Shown: positions 16,726 through 20,566 of the stretch, piece by piece
Numbering within the stretch: the first letter of the stretch is position 1
Layout of the letters: the number at the start of each line of letters is the position of its first letter
Origin: a virus
IMG/VR virus record: IMGVR_UViG_3300027973_000261
Span: 1-20,566 of that record
Strand: one strand, 5' to 3'
DNA: 20,566 nucleotides
The notes under the pieces: generated by a model
What the model saw: the letters and a program-made list of their open reading frames with translations, nothing else
Told to the model about the DNA's origin: nothing
Databases searched by the model: none
Made by a program: the position numbers and the translations under genes

Positions 16726-17100
16726 ATGTTATATCTACAAAAAGGATTACAAAACGAATTAACTTTGAATATTAATAACAATTCAACAACATCGTTTAGT
16801 GCATATACTTTGACATTTACACACATTATGTCGCAAGAGGTTAAGAGTTATACGGTTAGCACATCTGACCCACAAGTCTATGCGCAAAATATTCGTTATT
16901 GTGAGATAATACTAAATCTTCAAGACGCTGGTCAGGATTTGAATTACGAGGGTGAATACAATTTAAACATTTATGGTGACGGTACGGATCTAGTTTTTAC
17001 AGGTATAGCAATACTTGAAGGAACACAGGAAGAACCGTTCTTTACAACTTATGTATCACCAAATGAGAATAACGAGAATTATATATACATACAAGATTAG
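16726..17100 (+). CDS. Small beta-rich phage protein upstream of the portal
   Basis: A 124-residue acidic protein (MLYLQKGLQNELTLNINNNS; SYTVSTSDPQVYAQNIRYCE; ending ENNENYIYIQD) with alternating hydrophobic strands typical of a beta-sandwich and one cysteine. I have an impression of similar short proteins in Bacteroidota phages but can assign no function; a minor virion component is inferred. ATG 16726 is the start. The open frame reaches back to 16609, but that would translate through the terminator and produce an implausible Phe/Tyr/His-rich stretch. It lies two bases before the portal gene. Confidence 0.6.
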   Translation: MLYLQKGLQNELTLNINNNSTTSFSAYTLTFTHIMSQEVKSYTVSTSDPQVYAQNIRYCEIILNLQDAGQDLNYEGEYNLNIYGDGTDLVFTGIAILEGTQEEPFFTTYVSPNENNENYIYIQD

Positions 17101-17102
17101 TT

Positions 17103-18461
17103 ATGAGTGAAATAAAAAAATCAGAATTTCAAAAGATTAAATTCCAGACCGCATCGGTTCCAGTATATTCAGAGGTATTACAAAGAGTACCGTGGGTATA
17201 TTATGGTGATAATAACTTACTTCCAAATTACTTTATACAACTATATGACAACTGTGCAATACACAAAGCCGTTGTTACATCTAAGGTAAATCAGATTTTG
17301 GGTGATGGATTAGTATCTTTAAACAATCCAATGGCAACAGTTAATCTAATTAATAAGAGAGAAAACGTTACCGAAGTAATGAAAAAAGCTACTTTAGACT
17401 TTATGTTATTTGGTGGCTTTGCATTAAATGTTATTTGGACTAAGGATAAAAAACAGATTGCTGAGATATATCACCTAGATTTTTCTAGAATTAGAAGTGG
17501 TAAATTAAACGATAAGGATGAAATAGAATGCTATTATTACTGTCCAGATTGGAAACAAGTAAGAAAGTTTCCACCAGAAGAATATACAGCATTTAACCAA
17601 GAAACAGGTGGTAGTCAAATATTTTATTTTAAATGCTATCAACCTAATTTAACATACTATCCAATCCCTGACTGGTCTGCTGGTCAAAGAGCAATTGAGA
17701 TAGATATTGAAGCTAAGAATTTCCATATGAATAACCTACGTAAAGGTATGGTTCCATCATTATGGATTAACTATAATAATGGTATTCCTGGTGAGGAAGA
17801 ACAAAGAACATTGGTTCGTGCTTTAGAAGAGCAATATGGTGGAACAGATAATGCTGGCCAAGCCATTATTTCATTCAATGAAAGCCAAGAACAATCACCA
17901 GTAATTACACAAATTCCAAGAAACGATAATGACAATTATTATCAATCATTAAACGATGACATTACAAGATCTATCTTATCCGCACATAGAGTTTCTAGTG
18001 CTGAGTTATTTGGTATTGCTACCGCTGGTAAATTGGGTGGAGGCAATGAGATTGTTGAGCATTCTGAATATTTCCGTAAGATGGTTATTCAACCGTATCA
18101 AAACGAAATTCTCCCAGCATTTAGCAAATTGGTTTCATTAAAATTTGATAAACCAACTACATTTGAAGTTAAACCTTTATCATTATTCTTAACAGGTGAT
18201 GTTAAAGAAAACCCTATAGTTGATGACAAACCAGTAACACCAGTTTTAGTTGGTGAACCAGAAGGAGAACAACAATTAATCAATGAAAATATCAAGAAAT
18301 TATCTGGTAGAGAATACCAGGGTTTATTGAGAATTGTAAGAGAATATAATAAAGAAAAAATAAACCGTATGCAAGCGGCGCAAATGTTAATGGCAGGTTA
18401 TGGATTAACAGAAGAACAATGCAATGCGTGGTTAGGCGAAGAAGAAATAAATTATAACTAA
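17103..18461 (+). CDS. Portal protein
   Basis: A 452-residue protein that would form the dodecameric DNA-entry channel at the capsid vertex. Features fit phage portals: an N-terminal PWVYYGDNNLLPNYFIQLYD opening, a helical stem region (KATLDFMLFGGFALNVIW), FSRIRSG, a YYPIPDW loop, IDIEAKNFHMNNLRKGMVPS, and ILSAHRVSSAELFGIATAGK followed by KLGGGNEIVEHSEYF. The C-terminal tail from residue 400 (LSGREYQGLLRIVREYNKEK; MLMAGYGLTEEQCNAWLG) is a signature I associate with Bacteroidota-phage portals. It is tightly packed, two bases after the 124-aa gene and two before the connector. It lies downstream of the capsid gene, opposite to the usual order, and no terminase is found in the window. Confidence 0.85.
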   Translation: MSEIKKSEFQKIKFQTASVPVYSEVLQRVPWVYYGDNNLLPNYFIQLYDNCAIHKAVVTSKVNQILGDGLVSLNNPMATVNLINKRENVTEVMKKATLDFMLFGGFALNVIWTKDKKQIAEIYHLDFSRIRSGKLNDKDEIECYYYCPDWKQVRKFPPEEYTAFNQETGGSQIFYFKCYQPNLTYYPIPDWSAGQRAIEIDIEAKNFHMNNLRKGMVPSLWINYNNGIPGEEEQRTLVRALEEQYGGTDNAGQAIISFNESQEQSPVITQIPRNDNDNYYQSLNDDITRSILSAHRVSSAELFGIATAGKLGGGNEIVEHSEYFRKMVIQPYQNEILPAFSKLVSLKFDKPTTFEVKPLSLFLTGDVKENPIVDDKPVTPVLVGEPEGEQQLINENIKKLSGREYQGLLRIVREYNKEKINRMQAAQMLMAGYGLTEEQCNAWLGEEEINYN

Positions 18462-18463
18462 CA

Positions 18464-19084
18464 ATGGGTGTTTTATTAATATCAGAAACAAAATTAAAGG
18501 CGTTTACCAACATCAATAAGAATGTGGATATGGACGTACTTAAAGCAGAAATTCAAATTGCTCAAGATATAGATCTTCAAACTCTATTGGGTACCAGATT
18601 CTATAACCATTTATTGTCACAAGTAAGTGCAACTGGTAATACGTTCAATGCTGAAGAAACCACATTGGTAAATGATTACATTGCACCATTTATGATACAG
18701 ACAGCATACTTTAATGCTATTCCACATATCCACTACAGAACAATGAACCGTGGTATTGTTGAAGGTACTATGGAGAATGCTACATCTGTTGATATTGACA
18801 CAATGAAATATTTGCGTACAATTCAAAAACAACGTGCTGACTTTTATATGACACGTCTTCAAGATTATCTATTAATTGGCCGTGGTCAAAATCAATTCCC
18901 AGATTATGTATCTCAATCTACTATTGATGGTATGATCCCAGATCGCAGTCAGAAATTTAATAATGGTATATTCCTTGCTCACACAACAAGAAAAGGTTAT
19001 GCAAAGAAAAATATTACCAATAACGGTATCCCGATGTATTCTGAATTGGAGCACGAAAACCCTCCTTGTCAAGATTGCTATTAA
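18464..19084 (+). CDS. Head-tail connector (adaptor) protein
   Basis: A 206-residue, mostly helical protein. The opening (LLISETKLKAFTNINKNVDM; DVLKAEIQIAQDIDLQTLLG) and TRFYNHLLSQV match a connector-like family found next to portals in Bacteroidota phages (DUF6712-type, by recollection). The helical centre (ETTLVNDYIAPFMIQTAYFN, MKYLRTIQKQRADFYMTRLQ) fits a gp6/gp15-type adaptor ring that sits under the portal. The C-terminus ends in ENPPCQDCY, a two-cysteine tail that might bind metal. Its stop overlaps a tiny ORF in a TAATG arrangement. Confidence 0.68.
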   Translation: MGVLLISETKLKAFTNINKNVDMDVLKAEIQIAQDIDLQTLLGTRFYNHLLSQVSATGNTFNAEETTLVNDYIAPFMIQTAYFNAIPHIHYRTMNRGIVEGTMENATSVDIDTMKYLRTIQKQRADFYMTRLQDYLLIGRGQNQFPDYVSQSTIDGMIPDRSQKFNNGIFLAHTTRKGYAKKNITNNGIPMYSELEHENPPCQDCY

Positions 19085-19125
19085 TGCCAACTAAGGAAGT
19101 AAAACAACGCCAAACTAAGAAATGA
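19084..19125 (+). CDS. Possible 13-aa basic micro-ORF
   Basis: ATG overlaps the connector stop (TAATG) and the TGA stop overlaps the next start (ATGA). It encodes MPTKEVKQRQTKK. This chain of stop-start overlaps suggests either a coupled micropeptide or a remnant that lets ribosomes move from one gene to the next. It is very short, so chance cannot be excluded. Confidence 0.35.
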   Translation: MPTKEVKQRQTKK

Positions 19126-19382
19126 ATACAGAATATATATTAATTGTATCAAACGCACTTACCGCTATAGCCGCCTGGTTTGCTGGTAGAAGAAGAAGTA
19201 ATGCTGAGACGGACAATCAAGTCTTGCGTAATCTTGAATTATCAATAGGATTATACAAGAATATCATTGACGATCTTAAGCAAGAGATACAAGGATTAAA
19301 CATAAAGATACAAGACCTTGAAAGAAAGGTTGAGGAATTATATACAGAAAATAGAAAATTAAAAAAACACAATGGCATATAA
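19122..19382 (+). CDS. Membrane-anchored coiled-coil protein
   Basis: An 86-residue protein. Residues ~5-21 are a single hydrophobic helix (YILIVSNALTAIAAWFA), followed at once by GRRRSN. By the positive-inside rule the C-terminus would be cytoplasmic. Residues ~33-82 form a continuous heptad-like coiled coil (DDLKQEIQGLNIKIQDLERK, VEELYTENRKLKKH). The function is unknown. A lysis role (holin accessory) is conceivable, but the predicted topology is wrong for a classical spanin, whose coiled coil lies outside the membrane. It overlaps the next gene by 11 bases. Confidence 0.6.
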   Translation: MNTEYILIVSNALTAIAAWFAGRRRSNAETDNQVLRNLELSIGLYKNIIDDLKQEIQGLNIKIQDLERKVEELYTENRKLKKHNGI

Positions 19383-19599
19383 TTTAGAATTAGATATGAT
19401 GTTACCACAACCTACTGAAGAGGAATTAAACCTGGGAATGAAAGCAAATTACTATGGTAGATTAATTGATATGAACTTACATATAAAATATAAGATAAGC
19501 AAAGACGAATTATATAACTGGATACATCACAACTATTCAAGTGTATTTTTAACCAGTGAAGAATTATCGTTAACTAAATACAGAAAATTACAAAAATAA
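19372..19599 (+). CDS. Hypothetical protein, 75 aa
   Basis: Starts inside the end of the preceding gene (11-base overlap) and ends four bases before the next. The protein (MAYNLELDMMLPQPTEEELN; MNLHIKYKISKDELYNWIHH) is mixed alpha/beta without membrane segment, metal motif or signal. I do not recognise it. Tight overlap and sensible amino-acid composition support a real gene, probably translationally coupled. Confidence 0.55.
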   Translation: MAYNLELDMMLPQPTEEELNLGMKANYYGRLIDMNLHIKYKISKDELYNWIHHNYSSVFLTSEELSLTKYRKLQK

Positions 19600-19603
19600 A
19601 AAT

Positions 19604-19963
19604 ATGGAATTAAATGAATATATTTCAACATTGAAACAATCGTTTGAGCAGTCAGTAGTATGGCATCATCAAACAACTAGCTTTTCAGAGCATAAAGCAT
19701 TAAAAAATTATTATGAAGAAATTATTCCATTACTTGATGGTCTTATTGAGTCGGTTCAAGGAGTCTATCCACGAATTGGCGCTTACACTCTTGTTAACCC
19801 TGTGGATTGGAATGATGGTATTTCCACAACTTATTTTAAAGGGTTGTACCAATATGTTCAAGAGCATCGCAAAATGGTTTATCAAGAAAGTTGGATACAA
19901 AACCAGATAGACGAAATAGCACAATTAATTGTTGATACATTATATCAATTAAGTTTAAAATAG
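19604..19963 (+). CDS. Helical His/Glu-rich protein, possible DUF5856-like
   Basis: 119 residues, essentially all helical. The segment WHHQTTSFSEHKALKNYYEE followed by LLDGLIESVQGVYPRIG resembles small phage proteins in which a His-x-x-T-x-S-x-x-x-H-x-A-L helix precedes a YYE...D-x-x-x-E helix, a pattern reminiscent of ferritin/Dps-like four-helix bundles. I recall this as DUF5856, but cannot check. His, Glu and Asp at helix-face spacing could bind metal. The C-terminus ends in two further helices (SWIQNQIDEIAQLIVDTLYQ). Role unknown. Confidence 0.55.
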   Translation: MELNEYISTLKQSFEQSVVWHHQTTSFSEHKALKNYYEEIIPLLDGLIESVQGVYPRIGAYTLVNPVDWNDGISTTYFKGLYQYVQEHRKMVYQESWIQNQIDEIAQLIVDTLYQLSLK

Positions 19964-19969
19964 TTTTAT

Positions 19970-20278
19970 ATGAGATTAGATCAAATTATCAAGATCAGGT
20001 TGGAAACAAATAAAAGTAGCAAACCAAAGAATATGGACATAGAACCTAATCCTTGTTGGGATGGTTATGAGCCAATTGGGTTACAACCTGATGGATCACC
20101 AAATTGTGTTCCGATTAAAGAAGAACAAAGAACCATTAAAGATGGGTTCCCAATTCCTTCACCAGAAAAAGACGAGTTACAAGACAAATACATAAGTCGT
20201 TGTATTGCCGCCATATCTGACGAATACGACACTGAACAAGCATCAGGTATATGTTATTCCCAGTGGGAAAAGAAGTAG
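19970..20278 (+). CDS. Small four-cysteine protein with phage head-protein tail motifs
   Basis: 102 residues. After a basic helix (MRLDQIIKIRLETNKSSKPK) it carries NPCWDGYEPIGLQPDGSPNC (Cys29, Cys46) and then YISRCIAAISDEYD...ASGICYSQW (Cys78, Cys95). I know both motifs mainly as short modules attached to larger portal, protease or capsid-related phage proteins; here they form a free-standing protein. Paired cysteines might form a zinc site or disulphides. It is the last gene of the unit, 23 bases before the terminator hairpin. Function unknown. Confidence 0.6.
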   Translation: MRLDQIIKIRLETNKSSKPKNMDIEPNPCWDGYEPIGLQPDGSPNCVPIKEEQRTIKDGFPIPSPEKDELQDKYISRCIAAISDEYDTEQASGICYSQWEKK

Positions 20279-20300
20279 CCTTAAATCGCCTTAAAACAAG

Positions 20301-20332
20301 AAAGCCCCAGCATAAAAATGTCGGGGCTTTTT
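20301..20332 (+). terminator. Bidirectional terminator after the last gene
   Basis: AAAGCCCC pairs with GGGGCTTT, with an inner GCAT/ATGT helix and AAAA loop, followed by TT then A. On the minus strand the same stem is followed by TTTCTTGTTTT, so it can terminate in both directions. It ends the portal unit on the + strand. Confidence 0.88.
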
Positions 20333-20357
20333 AGATTACTACTTACCTTAATCCAAT

Positions 20358-20383
20358 TTAATATGCATCCTAACTCATATTAA
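20358..20383. repeat. Perfect 8-bp inverted repeat with 10-base spacer
   Basis: TTAATATG, then CATCCTAACT, then CATATTAA. It can act as an RNA hairpin in the candidate small RNA or as a dimeric-repressor operator just downstream of the minus-strand promoter. The arms are AT-rich, so chance formation is possible. Confidence 0.5.
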
Positions 20384-20391
20384 TCTTATCA

Positions 20392-20422
20392 CAAAGATAA
20401 TCAATATTTTTATATTACCAAA
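20392..20422 (-). promoter_or_regulatory. Bacteroidota-type promoter on the minus strand
   Basis: Read on the minus strand: TTTG at 20422-20419, a 19-base spacer, then TATCTTTG at 20399-20392. This matches the Bacteroidota housekeeping consensus of TTTG (-33) and TAnnTTTG (-7) with typical spacing. Predicted transcription starts near 20387 and heads left toward the terminator. Confidence 0.5.
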
Positions 20423-20434
20423 ATTATTTAAAGT

Positions 20435-20460
20435 AAAAGGCCCGAGTAGAAACTCAGGCC
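20435..20460 (-). terminator. Probable minus-strand terminator
   Basis: GGCC-C-GAGT / ACTC-A-GGCC stem with loop AGAA (20439-20460), one internal mismatch. On the minus strand it is followed by TTTTAC; on the + strand no T-run follows. It would stop leftward transcripts entering from beyond the window and insulate the promoter at 20422. Confidence 0.5.
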
Positions 20461-20566
20461 GATAACCGTATTATATATTATAGAAAAAAACGTATTAAAA
20501 TAGGAGGGTGATTATAACTAATGAACATGGCGTGTTGATTAAATTTTAATAGAATAAAAAAACCAC
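20461..20566. other. AT-rich non-coding right end
   Basis: No convincing gene. On the + strand there is AGGAGGG at 20502-20508 followed 12 bases later by ATG 20521, but that frame stops after five codons. On the minus strand one frame is open from the window edge to a TAA at 20480-20478 (about 28 codons), which could be the end of a leftward gene lying outside the window. Neither is supported by more than position. Confidence 0.3.

Larger units (their letters stand above)
20295..20387 (-). ncRNA. Candidate minus-strand small RNA
   Basis: Inferred transcript of roughly 90 nt reading leftward from the promoter at 20422-20392. It would start around 20387, fold an 8-bp hairpin from the inverted repeat 20358-20383 with loop AGTTAGGATG, pass an unstructured linker and end at the GC-rich hairpin 20332-20301 followed by a T-rich tract. 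The architecture (5' hairpin, linker, terminator) is that of a small RNA. No known RNA family was recognised, and the start and end are estimates. Confidence 0.35.

Noticed and set aside
20502-20538. AGGAGGG followed by ATG at 20521 as a + strand gene start
   Set aside because: The frame stops after five codons, spacing is long, and no gene in the window uses such a ribosome binding site.
20478-20566. Minus-strand frame open from the right edge
   Set aside because: Only about 28 codons are visible, with no recognisable motif; AT-rich DNA opens frames of this length by chance. Mentioned only because a minus-strand terminator lies just beyond it.

Overview
This window looks like part of a tailed double-stranded DNA phage genome, or a prophage, whose host is a member of the Bacteroidota. 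Most of it is a densely packed virion-structure block with every convincing gene on the + strand. Three things support the host call. The DNA is AT-rich. Gene starts lack Shine-Dalgarno sequences and instead follow A/T-rich leaders. The proteins also match families I associate with Flavobacterium- and Bacteroides-type phages: Ser/Thr/Gly collagen-like fibres, Thr-Pro-linked tail proteins, an XkdF-type protease next to a DGT-repeat scaffold, and a portal ending in an LSGR...GYGLTEEQ tail. No host gene, integrase, terminase, replication gene or tRNA was seen.

Layout. Positions 1-9785 hold tail-tip and adhesion genes: a 5'-truncated collagen-like/beta-rich fibre, a gp10-like tail-completion protein, a 532-aa tail protein, a giant 1484-aa modular protein and a 333-aa Cys-rich modular protein. 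The 1484-aa protein has a tail-tip-like N-terminus, Thr-Pro linkers and a C-terminal delta-60/DUF5122-type beta-propeller. Positions 9794-12237 hold a 57-aa protein, the tape measure and a 42-aa very basic protein. Positions 12255-16597 hold the head-maturation block: a multidomain XkdF-like protease, a scaffold-like protein, the major capsid protein and a probable tail tube. A strong terminator follows at 16649-16670. Positions 16726-20278 hold a small beta-rich protein, the portal, a head-tail connector and several small genes, ending in a second terminator at 20301-20332. The last 290 bases are non-coding, with signals that mostly point to the minus strand.

How the genes work together. Portal, scaffold, protease and capsid protein would build and mature the procapsid. 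The connector and gp10-like proteins would close the neck. Tape measure and tube set the tail, and the modular proteins and fibre form the host-contact end. The module order (tail tip, tape measure, protease/scaffold/capsid, portal/connector) is close to the reverse of the usual portal-to-fibre order, although transcription is all in one direction.

Most interesting points: (1) the XkdF protease is split by about 430 residues carrying a minor-head-like motif, a HAD-like phosphatase fold signature and a phage WGG module; (2) a ~25-residue segment of that insert closely resembles the N-terminus of the capsid protein; (3) there is a possible minus-strand small RNA after the last gene, with Bacteroidota-type promoter, 5' hairpin and terminator; (4) an ATATTTAATAAT motif recurs in five intergenic gaps; (5) Thr-Pro linkers shared by two adjacent tail genes suggest domain shuffling. 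All functions are read from sequence patterns by eye; no database search was possible.
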